A DNA stretch of 64,000 nt, from NCBI RefSeq assembly GCF_047731265.1, contig NZ_CP159835.1, positions 558,001-622,000 of the forward strand. Reading direction: 5' to 3'. The translations under genes and the position numbers were made by a program. Below are positions 51,801 to 58,684 of the stretch, piece after piece. Within the stretch, counting starts at the first letter, position 1; each line of letters begins with the position of its first letter. Source of the stretch: Patiriisocius sp047731265. GTDB lineage: Bacteria > Bacteroidota > Bacteroidia > Flavobacteriales > Flavobacteriaceae. Under the pieces are notes generated by a model, which saw only the letters and a list, made by a program, of their open reading frames with translations, was not told the DNA's origin and did no database searches.

Positions 51801-53295
51801 TTGTACTTCCAGCATTTGTAATACGTAATGTTGGTGTAATTGTTGCATCACATAAATCTGTTGGAATGTTTAATACAGAAATTGCTGCATCAAAACTAGA
51901 GATTTGTGTTGTTGGGAATTGTTGTAATGTTGTTGGATTTGTTCCTACTGGGTCTAACCAGAATTTTAATTGAGTAGCATTTGTTGTACCGAAATCCCAA
52001 GAAACACCAAAACGACCATAAATATCAAAACCTCCATTGTCGACGGTTCCACTACATGCTGCAGATCCACCAGATAAATCTCCAATAATTAACCCATTTT
52101 GATTAAATAACGGCGAACCAGAAGAACCTGGCTCAGTAACTCCTAAATCCCAGTCAGCAATTTGCCAAACTTCTGTTGTTGGATTTCCATTAAATGATGT
52201 TGTAACTCGTGTTCCACCTTCAAAGTCGACACATACTTTTTGAATATCTCCACTTGGATGGTGAACACCAACATTTAAAGTAGGAATAGCTGTTGTTGAT
52301 CTGTCCCAACCTGCCCAAACTACATCTGGACTAGCTGCAAAGAAAGCTACATCTGTAATTTCTATCAATGCCATATCAGATTCAGAATTTGAAGCTCTTA
52401 AGATTCCTCCACTTGCAGTTTGAATAAAAGTATTATCTACACTTGGTGACGCTGTAGCGCAGTCAGCAACCGATGCATCACTTGCCCAATTGAAACGAAA
52501 TGCCCAACCTGCAACCGAACCACCTAAACAGTGATTTGCAGTTAAAAAGTATGGTGTTCCATCATTATTAGTATTATTTACTAAAGCTCCTGTGCAATTA
52601 CCACTTCCACCAACAACAACCATTCCAACAGATTTTTTTACATCATTTTTGATGTCGTTAGCTACAGCAGAAGTTCCTGTAATGTCACAATTTACATCTA
52701 CATTACAATCTCCAGAATCATTTAATGCTTTTGGATTGGCAGCATTTAATGTTCTATATCCGTGAATTACGTTTCCAATATTTAATCGACCTTGACCACT
52801 TACTTTTTTTGGTTCAAAATATTCAATCCAAATACTTTCACCATCAACCATCCATGTTCCTAAAATTTCTTCAGGACTGTTGTGTTGATGTGTAAATACA
52901 CTTAGAATTTGAGATTTGTCACCACTATAGATGTATACTTTGCCTCCGATAGGAATATTATAACTATCAAAAATCAGGTTCATTGTTAATGCGTTAGGAG
53001 AAATAAATTTGATTCTCCAAATACGATCGCCGTTTGGTAATGAATGCCATTTTCCAGCAGTATCTATGCCGTAATCTACAAAATGATCATATCCAAATCG
53101 CCAAGGAATAGACTTATCTAAATCATTAACAGCATCTTCGACTTTTAAAGGTGCTAAATTTGGTTTCTCAAGTTCAATGGGCGCTACTTTTTCAATGGTA
53201 GCGATATTCCAACTTTCAGGAACAGGTCGTTGTAAATTTTGAGCTGCTACCTGAGCAACACAGGCAAATAGTAAGATGAATGTAAAGTTTTTCAT
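43837..53295 (-). CDS. Giant secreted trypsin-like serine protease with 21 tandem repeats and T9SS C-terminal domain
   Basis: 3152 residues from the ATG at 53295 (MKNFTFILLFACVAQVAAQ, signal peptide). Order of parts: N-terminal region; S1-type protease domain (about 190-450) with the His in FLTANHCLGG, Asp in ESDMALIEI and Ser in EPGSSGSPLFN, similar to lysyl-endopeptidase-like proteins; a DSYGDGMCC module (about 570-690); Ig-like regions (690-860); 21 repeats of ~82 residues (about 862-2580) with the pattern DLCxDAGxQTGLxGG...VYSGxGVxDDGxGxxYSFDPAxAGVGxHTITY; a ~500-aa module shared with two neighbours; and a type A T9SS sorting domain (VVPNPTDGLLF to VRKVMKE). It should be secreted and fixed on the cell surface. 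Substrate unknown; the repeats look like a stalk or adhesin. Confidence 0.92.
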   Translation of the reverse strand: MKNFTFILLFACVAQVAAQNLQRPVPESWNIATIEKVAPIELEKPNLAPLKVEDAVNDLDKSIPWRFGYDHFVDYGIDTAGKWHSLPNGDRIWRIKFISPNALTMNLIFDSYNIPIGGKVYIYSGDKSQILSVFTHQHNSPEEILGTWMVDGESIWIEYFEPKKVSGQGRLNIGNVIHGYRTLNAANPKALNDSGDCNVDVNCDITGTSAVANDIKNDVKKSVGMVVVGGSGNCTGALVNNTNNDGTPYFLTANHCLGGSVAGWAFRFNWASDASVADCATASPSVDNTFIQTASGGILRASNSESDMALIEITDVAFFAASPDVVWAGWDRSTTAIPTLNVGVHHPSGDIQKVCVDFEGGTRVTTSFNGNPTTEVWQIADWDLGVTEPGSSGSPLFNQNGLIIGDLSGGSAACSGTVDNGGFDIYGRFGVSWDFGTTNATQLKFWLDPVGTNPTTLQQFPTTQISSFDAAISVLNIPTDLCDATITPTLRITNAGSTTLTSATITHQLDTDTPVVINWTGNLVMDAFEDIPLTAIAVSGAGAHSFTASVANPNGNVDELPSNDANTQNFSIPDSFQVTTIRVIITPDRYGNETTWQLTDSTGALVGDGGPYMTTGTNATQPDEITDVPITILDECYTFIIRDSYGDGMCCAYGAGDYRLEDVAGNILINGNGDFGADASHLFRVTGAGTCTDPDVPSATSATPSTICQSADSTLTWTGSLNDATAWHVYTGSCGGTQIGTSTSNSLVVSPTVTTTYYIRGEGGCVDASTGLCDSVTVNVNPLDDASFSYTSTTYCTNQLNPNAFGFPSPGTFTSTPGLIITNPATGAIDLLASTAGAYTITFTTSGPCPNTNTFNITLSAPSFAFTALSDLCIDVGIQNNLGGGTPVGGVYSGPGVIDDGNGTTYDFNPAAAGVGTHTITYTVVGVCSGSANDNVVVFAVPTVSFAALADLCLDAGTQTGLTGGSPTGGVYSGLGVTDVGDGINYSFDPAAAGAGTHTITYSFTDGNSCTGSANDNAVVFGLPTVTFAALGDLCLDAGNQTNQTGGSPAGGLYSGPGVTDTGDGINYSFNPVAAGVGTHTITYNFTDGNGCSGSANDNVVVFGLPTVSFATLGDLCVDAGNQTGLTGGSPAGGVYSGPGVVDDGNGISYSFNPAFSGVGTHTITYNFTDGNGCSGSANDNVVVFAVPTVNFAALADLCLDAGIQTGLTGGSPTGGVYSGPGVTDVGDGINYSFDPAVAGAGTHTITYIFTDGNGCDGGANDNVVVFSLPTVTFAALGDLCLDAGNQTNQTGGSPTGGLYSGPGVTDTGDGINYSFNPVAAGVGTHTITYNFTDGNSCSGSANDTVEVFPLPTATFTAPTDLCLDAGVQTGLVGGTSLGGVYSGTGVTDDGNGMTYSFDPTAAGVGVHTLTYTLGIAGCTDAASDDVEVFALPVVTFTALTDLCIDAGVQTSLGGATPAGGLYSGSGVTDDGDGMTYSFDPAAAGVGLHVLTYTVSDSNGCTSSASDNVEVFVIPTVTYTAPADLCIDAGVQSGLGGGTPTLGVYSGTGVTYDANGITYSFDPAAAGVGVHTITYEFSDINGCLGRATDDVEVFALPTVTFTAPADLCIDAGVQTGLGGGTSPGGVYSGTGVTDDGNGMTYSFDPTAAGVGVHTLMYTLGIAGCTDAASDDVEVFALPVVTFTALTDLCIDAGVQTSLGGATLAGGIYSGSGVTDDGNGMTYSFDPATAGVGIHIMTYTFTDGNGCTSSASDNVEVFVIPTVTYTAPADLCVDAGVQAGLGGATPAGGVYSGTGVTDDANGMTYSFDPAAAGVGTHTITYEFSDINGCLGRATDDVEVFALPTVTFIAPADLCIDAGVQTGLGGGTSPGGVYSGTGVTDDGNGMTYSFDPAASGVGVHTLMYTLGIAGCTDATSDDVEVFALPVVTFTALTDLCIDAGVQSGLGGTTPTGGIYSGSGVTDDGDGMTYSFDPATAGVGIHIMTYTFTDGNGCTSSASDNVEVFVIPTVTYTAPADLCIDAGVQAGLGGATPAGGVYSGTGVTDDANGMTYSFDPAAAGVGTHTITYEFSDINGCLGRATDDVEVFALPTVTFIAPADLCITAGVQAGLSGGTPTGGVYSGAGVTDNGNGMTYSFDPAAAGAGTHTITYTFEDGNGCSSSASDDVEVFTTPVVAFTAPADVCVDAGVQTGLGGGLASGGVYSGPGVTDDGNGMTYNFDPVAAGVGIHSITYTLNDSGCIGTAMDTIEVFDLPVVAFTAPADICITEGVQAGLGGGTPTGGLYSGPGVTDDANGMTYSFDPTAAGIGPNTISYTFTNGNGCTNSASDDVEVLALPIVTFTAPADLCVNAGVQTGLSGGSPTGGVYSGTGVTDGGDGMTYSFDPAVTGVGTQSISYTAGAVGCTNTAADTVQVFGSSIVTFNAPADLCIDAGIQTGLGGALPTGGTYYGPGVSDDGNGMTYSFDPAVAGAGVQTLVYLVGNIGCLSTGNDTVEVFDAPTVIFVAPTPNICVLDVVVTGLGGGTPTGGIYSGIGVSDDGNGMTFSFDPTASAPVGGNIPVTYTYADTNGCSNDTTENIFVNDAMNCDACQATATFGAAGWGAVMPSIDNLVLIEADYDTALLGSFEACKLIVNPGATLRVNAGDYILVNTDITVSVTGSLLVEHTGSVVQVEDSAMVTNDGTINVNVTTPEVAPRDFILSGSPMTMEMRNGVYNNSFRVVKHLTAAFDPDPAVDAFYMPNVVANFVDVDFNDWMFHTGIINPGEGYFVYPQANLADGNSTYDLVYEQGTLNNGVITYAMEFNGDANSSPSMLANPYPSAIDASLFLNANPEIDEVYFWEHITEPGAFPGGNITTENFSMEDISMYNLSGGIGAGTPATNGSTTPNGMIATSQGFGVKANAMGTAIFNNAMRVTTGNNTLRNTVSEGNKIWLQLENAQYSLSSEVLIAFMPMATESYDSGYDSHQIGSLVSLYSHLPDNTMSLGIQGREVFNKEIQIPMGYASQIDETTTFKITIKQLEGVDIENATVYLIDKATRTITNLTKEGAYKFRSRKGNFPNRFTLQFMAYDRFGRILGDDAAAIAAISVVPNPTDGLLFINSPNSIINTITLTDMRGRLVRNLKNIDGLNSTIDISVLDSAVYFLKIETEKGTLVRKVMKE
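45572..50709 (-). repeat. 21 tandem coding repeats of about 245 bp (~82 aa)
   Basis: Counted by the DLC(I/L/V)DAG-type opening in the translated giant protease. Most units hold two Cys (one in DLC, one in a GC or SC near the end), suggesting a disulfide in each. The last unit is divergent (PTPNICVLDVVVTGLGGG). Confidence 0.92.
47035..49240 (-). repeat. Higher-order repeat: three units of 735 bp, each made of three ~82-aa repeats
   Basis: Units 7-9, 10-12 and 13-15 repeat as triplets: the openings TAPxDLC, TALTDLC and TYTAPADLC alternate, and units 7, 10 and 13 alone share the LGIAGCTDA ending. Near-identical stretches recur exactly 735 bp apart (47113 and 47848; 48386 and 49121). This points to recent duplication of a three-repeat block. 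Confidence 0.85.
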
Positions 53296-54127
53296 AATAA
53301 ATTGGTGCTTTATATTTTTCAATTATATTTCTATAAAATTAACATAAATTTTGTTAAATAAAAAAAAACACCCGAAGTACTTTTTTTTTCTGCGGTTTTC
53401 CCATCAGTGATATTCTTTTAACAAAGAAATATTTTTCTTAAAAGAAAAATTATGCTTGTAGACCAAAGGTTCTTCTGTGAAGACGAATGGAGGTTTTCTA
53501 ATGTCAAATAATATCTTGAGTATCCTTAAAAGGTATTCGTTTGACGTTATTGCAAAAGAGTCCTTTATTATATGTTTTTCCTTTAAAACCGAACAGTTTA
53601 ATAGTAGCAGACCAATCGCAAATGCCTGCGTTGTGACCAAGAGTGAATTTTGGACAAAACAGATTGGAAAAACTTTAAAAGAGCTTGTCAATGATATTAT
53701 TATGTGATAGTTAGCTGGAAACACGAAGTTAGTTCTGCTGCTTTTTATGAGTGTCGTCTAAAATATGCAGAACTTAATTCTTCTGGGACGAGCTCCGGAA
53801 TAATTAAAAAGAACAACTTTATAGAAGCTTTAGAAAACGGAACAGTTCGGTTTTAAGGGAAGACCACTAATAGATTACAATATTTATTTTCTATTTTAGA
53901 CCTTAAATTAATAGAGGTCATAGAAAGCGGTATTGCAAGTTTATAAAAAAGAGGATAATTGTCCCTTTGGTTATTCCAATTGTGGTAATTTGGTTTATTA
54001 GAAAATCAAAGAAAACTATAAAAAATAAATACAGGAGTACAACCCGCGTATATAACTATTGAATTCCCGCATTTCACAAAATGTAAGTGTCGTAAATAAT
54101 TACCTTCTACTATTAAAATTACAGTTT
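53296..54127. other. Spacer with decayed coding fragments
   Basis: About 830 bp. A plus-strand frame at 53477-53707 (76 codons, MKTNGGFLMSNNILSILKRY) is followed in other frames by VSSAAFYECRLKYAELNSSG and IIKKNNFIEALENGTVRF with a stop, and later by a membrane-span-like piece (IIVPLVIPIVVIWFIRKSKK) near 53955-54060. No frame continues and no family is recognised; this looks like remnants of one or more lost genes. Confidence 0.4.
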
Positions 54128-54520
54128 ATGAATTTTCACACACGTAAATGGATAAAACCAGAAGATTTAAACCCAAACGGAACCCTATTTGGAGGGCGAT
54201 TATTAGAATGGATTGATGAGGAAGCTGCGATATATGCAATTATTCAATTAGAAAATCCACGAACGGTTACTAAGTATATGAGTGAAATAAACTTTAGAAG
54301 TTCAGCAAAAAAAGGGGATATAATCGAAATAGGGTTGAGGCCCAAAAAATACGGGAACAGTTCATTAACTTTAGCTTGCGAAGTGCGTAATAAAATGACC
54401 CGAGAAGTTATTATTACTATTGACTCTATAATTATGGTAAGTTTAGGCGAAAATGGAAAACCAAGCGCTCACGGCAAAACAGAAATTGAATACGTAAAGG
54501 ATCGGTTTAGTGCTGATTAG
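54128..54520 (+). CDS. Acyl-CoA thioesterase (hotdog, YciA/BFIT-like)
   Basis: 130 residues from the ATG at 54128 (MNFHTRKWIKPED); the frame extends upstream but only into non-conserved sequence. The core NPNGTLFGGRLLEWIDEEAA is the hallmark of this hotdog thioesterase family, with the catalytic Asp in WIDE, followed by INFRSSAKKGDIIEIGLR. It hydrolyses acyl-CoAs. It is the only intact plus-strand gene in the 43-60 kb region, lodged between module copies A and B. Confidence 0.85.
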   Translation: MNFHTRKWIKPEDLNPNGTLFGGRLLEWIDEEAAIYAIIQLENPRTVTKYMSEINFRSSAKKGDIIEIGLRPKKYGNSSLTLACEVRNKMTREVIITIDSIIMVSLGENGKPSAHGKTEIEYVKDRFSAD

Positions 54521-54630
54521 ACACTAAAATCTGATGGCGATTTTATTTTTTTAAATGAAGTAGTTGTAGGACTTTTAAAAAAGCTTCCAAATACGAAGTA
54601 TCAGATAGATTTATCCTTATTAGAATGAAG
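54521..54630 (+). other. Open extension after the thioesterase stop
   Basis: In the same frame as the thioesterase, after its TAG, 35 codons stay open (TLKSDGDFIFLNEVVVGLLK, then KLPNTKYQIDLSLLE) up to a TGA at 54628-54630. The sequence looks coding but has no start; it may be the end of a lost gene or a former C-terminal extension. Confidence 0.3.
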
Positions 54631-54634
54631 ACAT

Positions 54635-54676
54635 AAAAAAGCCGCTTTTAGTTTTTATACTCAAAGCGGCTTTTTA
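54635..54676 (-). terminator. Terminator B, copy of terminator A
   Basis: Same hairpin as at 43772-43811 with one change in the loop-proximal base (ACTC for ACTG). Confidence 0.85.
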
Positions 54677-56415
54677 ATCTTTAAATTGTTTTGCTTGAAA
54701 CTATTCTTTCATAACCTTTCTGACCAAGGTTCCTTTTTCGGTTTCAATTTTTAGGAAATACACAGCGCTATCTAATACCGAGATATCGATGGTGGAGTTC
54801 AACCCGTCAATATTCTTTAGGTTTCGCACGAGCCTTCCTCTCATATCTGTAAGGGTAATGGTATTGATTATTGAATTAGGGGAGTTGATAAACAACAGTC
54901 CATCGGTAGGATTAGGCACTACAGAAATGGCGGCAATAGCAGCAGCATCATCTCCTAGTATTCTTCCAAATCTATCATAGGCCATAAACTGAAGTGTAAA
55001 CCTATTTGGGAAGTTTCCTTTTCGACTTCTAAATTTATAGGCCCCTTCTTTAGTAAGGTTGGTAATGGTTCTTGTAGCCTTATCTATTAGATATACGGTT
55101 GCGTTTTCAATGTCGACTCCTTCTAGTTGCTTAATGGTAATTTTAAAGGTGGTAGTCTCGTCTATTTGAGAAGCATATCCCATTGGGATTTGTATCTCCT
55201 TATTAAAGGCTTCTCTACCTTGAATTCCTAAAGACATCGTATTGTCTGGTAAATGCGAGTATAGCGATACAAGGCTACCAATCTGATGGCTATCATATCC
55301 TGAATCATAGCTTTCTGTTGCCATTGGCATAAAGGCAATTAATACTTCACTGCTGAGACTGTATTGCGCATTTTCTAGCTGTAACCAGATTCTGTTGCCC
55401 TCTGATACAGTATTCCTTAGGGTGTTGTTCCCAGTGGTTACCCGCATTGCATTGTTAAAGATAGCGGCTCCCATTGCACTCGCTTTTACACCAAAGCCTT
55501 GCGAGGTAGCGATCATACCATTGGGAGTTGTACTCCCATTGGTTGCGGGTGTTCCTGCTCCAATACCTCCAGAGAGGTTGTACATCGAGATGTCTTCCAT
55601 CGAGTAGTTTTCAGTAGTTCCATTTCCTCCTGGGAATGCCCCTGGCTCGGTAATATGCTCCCAGAAATATACTTCATCAATCTCAGGGTTTGCATTTAAA
55701 AATAGGAAGGCATCAATGGCAGATGGATATGGGTTGGCTAACATAGAGGGACTCGAATTCGCATCGCCGTTAAACTCCATTGCATAGGTAATAACTCCGT
55801 TGTTTAAGGTTCCTTGCTCATAGACTAAGTCATAGGTTGAATTTCCGTCGGCTAAGCTCGTTTGTGGATATACAAAATATCCTTCACCAGGGTTGATGAT
55901 TCCTGTATGGAACACCCAGTCATTAAAATCAACATCCACAAAGTTGGCCACGACATTAGGCATATAGAAAGCATCCACAGCTGGGTCTGGATCAAACGCT
56001 GCCGTTAAATGTTTTACGACTCTAAAAGAGTTGTTATAAACCCCATTGCGCATTTCCATAGTCATTGGGCTACCAGAGAGTATAAAGTCTCTAGGAGCTA
56101 CCTCTGGGGTGGTCACATTGACGTTGATGGTACCATCGTTGGTAACCATCGCACTGTCTTCTACTTGTACCACACTTCCGGTGTGTTCTACTAGTAAACT
56201 TCCCGTCACAGATACGGTAATATCTGTATTTACCAAGATATAATCCCCCGCATTAACACGAAGGGTTGCTCCTGGATTTACGATCAACTTACAGGCTTCA
56301 AAAGAACCTAAGAGCGCCGTATCATAATCTGCTTCGATGAGTACTAGGTTGTCAATACTGGGCATCACTGCACCCCAACCCATAGCGCCAAACGTAGCTG
56401 TGGCTTGACAAGCAT
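54635..56415 (-). repeat. Duplicated module, copy B
   Basis: Near-identical to copy A from the terminator to the ACQATATFG codons. A few coding differences (e.g. MFHTG/VFHTG, QANL/QTSL, SLFLN/FLFLN, KANAMGT/KASAMGA). Confidence 0.9.
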
Positions 56416-57781
56416 TAACACAATTCATGGAAACCTGATTAATATTTTCAATAATACCAAGTGGAGTTAAATCTTTTCCTACAAAACCAGCATATTCAAT
56501 AGGATATTTTTCGGCTCTAAATAAACCATTACTACTAATTGTTTCAAACTGAGCAGATACATTTCCATCTATACCTGTTGGGTTTTTATATACCCACAAC
56601 ACATCCCCAGATTTAGATATTTCTGAAGCTTGTCCTTTTGAGGTTTCGCAAAGTATCATATTTCCATTCGGAAGTGCATGAGTTCCAGACTTTTTCCCTT
56701 CTGACATAACATCTCCAAGTATGGAACCACTCCATGACCAATCATAGTCAAGAGGTTTAAAAAAATCATTTTCTTTGGTGTAAATACCATCAATAATTTC
56801 GGTACTAATTAAATGGATTGAACTGTTCGTTCTTCCAGATATCCCATTATTAAAAACTGAAATTTTCCCTTCATCTAAATAACCTGTCTCAACCCATTTT
56901 GCGTCGTGTTGTAAAAATAGCTTTTGATCACTAGCACCACCTTGACCATAAACTCGTGGGTTACCCCAGCGCCATAGAATGTCTCCTCCCGAATTTGAAG
57001 TCCCTCCAATATGTCCAGAAGCTTCAGTGGTAGTTGTACTGTGGTCAATTATATGAACTTCGTTAAAATGCCTTGTAGATAGAATGATTTGATCTAGAGT
57101 GGCATTATAATCAATCCCATTAACGTGTGTATAATCTGTGAGTTGATTAGGAACATCTGTATCTACATAATTGAGATCTATAAGTTCTGGATGATCAGCT
57201 ATAACACCATAATTAGGTTTTGTGTTATCATAATTTTGTATAAAATGATCAAAAAACTTCCATTCCCAAACTACTGACGCACCATAAAGGCCTAAAGGTT
57301 GTAATTCAATAACTTTGTCTAGCTTTAATGTAGCGCCAACAGTGGTTGGATCTTTACCAATTGCAAGCATTTCAGCTGACGTATAAGTGTCATTAACTAG
57401 ACAAAGTACATTACCATTAGGTAATGGTTCAATGTCATGATGCTGATTATAACCAAGGGTGCCAATTTCAAAAGACCATACTATATTATTATTCCAATCG
57501 CGAACTTCAATATTCTCTTTTCCAGCTCTTAATAAATTACCATCTTCTAACAAATAGCAAGTCGCTCCAGGGTTTTCTGTAAAGATCCATTGATGGATTT
57601 TTTGACCACAAGGATCAACTAAATAAACATTATTATTCTTTTCAGGTGTAAATAGCAAATAGCCATCTGAAACTAATTCATTATAGAATTTTAATCCAAT
57701 AGTAGGGTCTTGCGCAAAACCAAAAAAACTGATTATTAGAAAGTTAGATATTAAAATTACTGAGTGTAATGTTTTTTTCAT
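54701..57781 (-). CDS. Arylsulfotransferase-like secreted protein with shared module and T9SS C-terminal domain
   Basis: 1026 residues. Signal peptide (residues 1-23, ending FFGFAQ), then ~440 residues of an arylsulfotransferase (ASST)-type beta-propeller: GYLLFTPEKNNNVYLVDPCG, GATCYLLEDGNLLRAG, HHDIEPLPNGNVLCLVND, LQHDAKWVETG and GTHALPNGNMILCETSKGQA. His residues of such motifs are the known active-site elements of ASST, which transfers sulfate between phenols, but catalysis here is unproven. From about residue 460 the sequence is the same as the C-terminal module of the giant protease, ending in the same T9SS domain (LVRKVMKE). It should be exported and attached to the cell surface. Confidence 0.9.
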   Translation of the reverse strand: MKKTLHSVILISNFLIISFFGFAQDPTIGLKFYNELVSDGYLLFTPEKNNNVYLVDPCGQKIHQWIFTENPGATCYLLEDGNLLRAGKENIEVRDWNNNIVWSFEIGTLGYNQHHDIEPLPNGNVLCLVNDTYTSAEMLAIGKDPTTVGATLKLDKVIELQPLGLYGASVVWEWKFFDHFIQNYDNTKPNYGVIADHPELIDLNYVDTDVPNQLTDYTHVNGIDYNATLDQIILSTRHFNEVHIIDHSTTTTEASGHIGGTSNSGGDILWRWGNPRVYGQGGASDQKLFLQHDAKWVETGYLDEGKISVFNNGISGRTNSSIHLISTEIIDGIYTKENDFFKPLDYDWSWSGSILGDVMSEGKKSGTHALPNGNMILCETSKGQASEISKSGDVLWVYKNPTGIDGNVSAQFETISSNGLFRAEKYPIEYAGFVGKDLTPLGIIENINQVSMNCVNACQATATFGAMGWGAVMPSIDNLVLIEADYDTALLGSFEACKLIVNPGATLRVNAGDYILVNTDITVSVTGSLLVEHTGSVVQVEDSAMVTNDGTINVNVTTPEVAPRDFILSGSPMTMEMRNGVYNNSFRVVKHLTAAFDPDPAVDAFYMPNVVANFVDVDFNDWVFHTGIINPGEGYFVYPQTSLADGNSTYDLVYEQGTLNNGVITYAMEFNGDANSSPSMLANPYPSAIDAFLFLNANPEIDEVYFWEHITEPGAFPGGNGTTENYSMEDISMYNLSGGIGAGTPATNGSTTPNGMIATSQGFGVKASAMGAAIFNNAMRVTTGNNTLRNTVSEGNRIWLQLENAQYSLSSEVLIAFMPMATESYDSGYDSHQIGSLVSLYSHLPDNTMSLGIQGREAFNKEIQIPMGYASQIDETTTFKITIKQLEGVDIENATVYLIDKATRTITNLTKEGAYKFRSRKGNFPNRFTLQFMAYDRFGRILGDDAAAIAAISVVPNPTDGLLFINSPNSIINTITLTDMRGRLVRNLKNIDGLNSTIDISVLDSAVYFLKIETEKGTLVRKVMKE

Positions 57782-58119
57782 AAATATAACTTTAATATTA
57801 GAATTGAGTTGCTTTTAGATTTTCAACTCTTCCCAATAATACTGGATACGAATAATGCATAAAATCATAGGCTTCGCAAGGTATTAAATTACTAATACTT
57901 TACTAAGATACTTTTATTCACCGTTGTAACGCAACAAAACGTCATTAATTTTTGATGTTTATCACTTTGGTGCGACTTGACTAATTTTTTGAATTTTGAA
58001 TTATCTAATTTTGAGATTATTTGTGAAAACAATGTTATATTTATCATCAGAGAGGGGTGTTTTGTGTTGCAATACAAAGGTAACTTTGCGGAACAAAATT
58101 CCCCTTCTCTTTTTTTAAA
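57782..58119. other. Upstream region of the arylsulfotransferase-like gene
   Basis: About 340 bp, AT-rich, probably holding the promoter of the minus-strand gene, though no TAnnTTTG box at a good distance was found. No coding sequence supported. Confidence 0.4.
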
Positions 58120-58602
58120 CGTTTAGGACGCTATTGGTGGAGAACGAATAATTCTGGCTATAATTTGAGAGGAATACACCAAAAGTAAACAGACCTATCA
58201 GCAGCTTGCTAGAAAGTATGGATGCTCTAAGAGAAGCACCCCCCCCGAAAAATGGGTTTGCACAAGATTTTTATACCAGAGATAATCCCGAAAAAAATTA
58301 TAGTATTAATAGACACTACCTATTGGAGTCGAAGCTTTGGTTTGATGTTATTTAAGGATGCCTGCACTAAGTAAAATCTACTTTGGCATTGTGTCTATTC
58401 GGAAACAAATGCGCTTTAAATACAAGGTATCAATTACCTCAAATCAAGAGGACTCATTGTGGCTGCAATTGTTTGTGGTGGAAGGAAGGGGCTTATAGGA
58501 GCGATCAAAGATTTGCCCGTAAAACTTTTCAGTTCCGTCAGGCTGCAACGATACGGAAATACACAACCAAAAAAACAAAGGAGCCAGCTTCCATGGAGGT
58601 AG
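58120..58602 (+). pseudogene. Decayed IS256-family (IS1249-like) transposase
   Basis: Fragments in order, broken by stops and frameshifts: EEYTKSKQTYQQLARKYGCS, then KIIVLIDTTYWSRSFGLMLF with KDAC (first catalytic Asp region), ETNAL, INYLKSRGLIVAAIVCGGRK with GLIGAIKDLPV (normally D-G-R-K-G-L; the catalytic Asp is replaced by Gly here), and after a frameshift QFRQAATIRKYTTKKTKEPA. Intact relatives read DTTYFGR...ETN.LY..GI...DGRKGL...PVQMCQFHQ. The terminal repeats were not identified. It lies between module copies B and C. Confidence 0.65.
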
Positions 58603-58643
58603 ATTTTTCCTTTTTTTTATTCCTTTTGTTCTCTTTGTAGCAT

Positions 58644-58684
58644 AAAAAAGCCGCTTTTAGTTTTTATACTGAAAGCGGCTTTTT
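58644..58684 (-). terminator. Terminator C, copy of terminator A
   Basis: Same hairpin (AAAAAGCCGCTTT / AAAGCGGCTTTTT) and loop as terminator A, followed by the same sequence into the coding module. Confidence 0.85.

Noticed and set aside
53404..53724. Minus-strand 106-codon frame upstream of the giant protease
   Set aside because: Hydrophobic, no signal or motif, antisense to equally weak plus-strand frames; no support as a gene.
57892..58077. 61-codon minus-strand frame before the arylsulfotransferase-like gene
   Set aside because: No start context, no motif, AT-rich composition; regarded as chance.
58383..58640. 85-codon plus-strand frame between copies B and C
   Set aside because: It mixes frames of the decayed transposase; only its QFRQAATIRKYTTKK part is meaningful, as a piece of that pseudogene.
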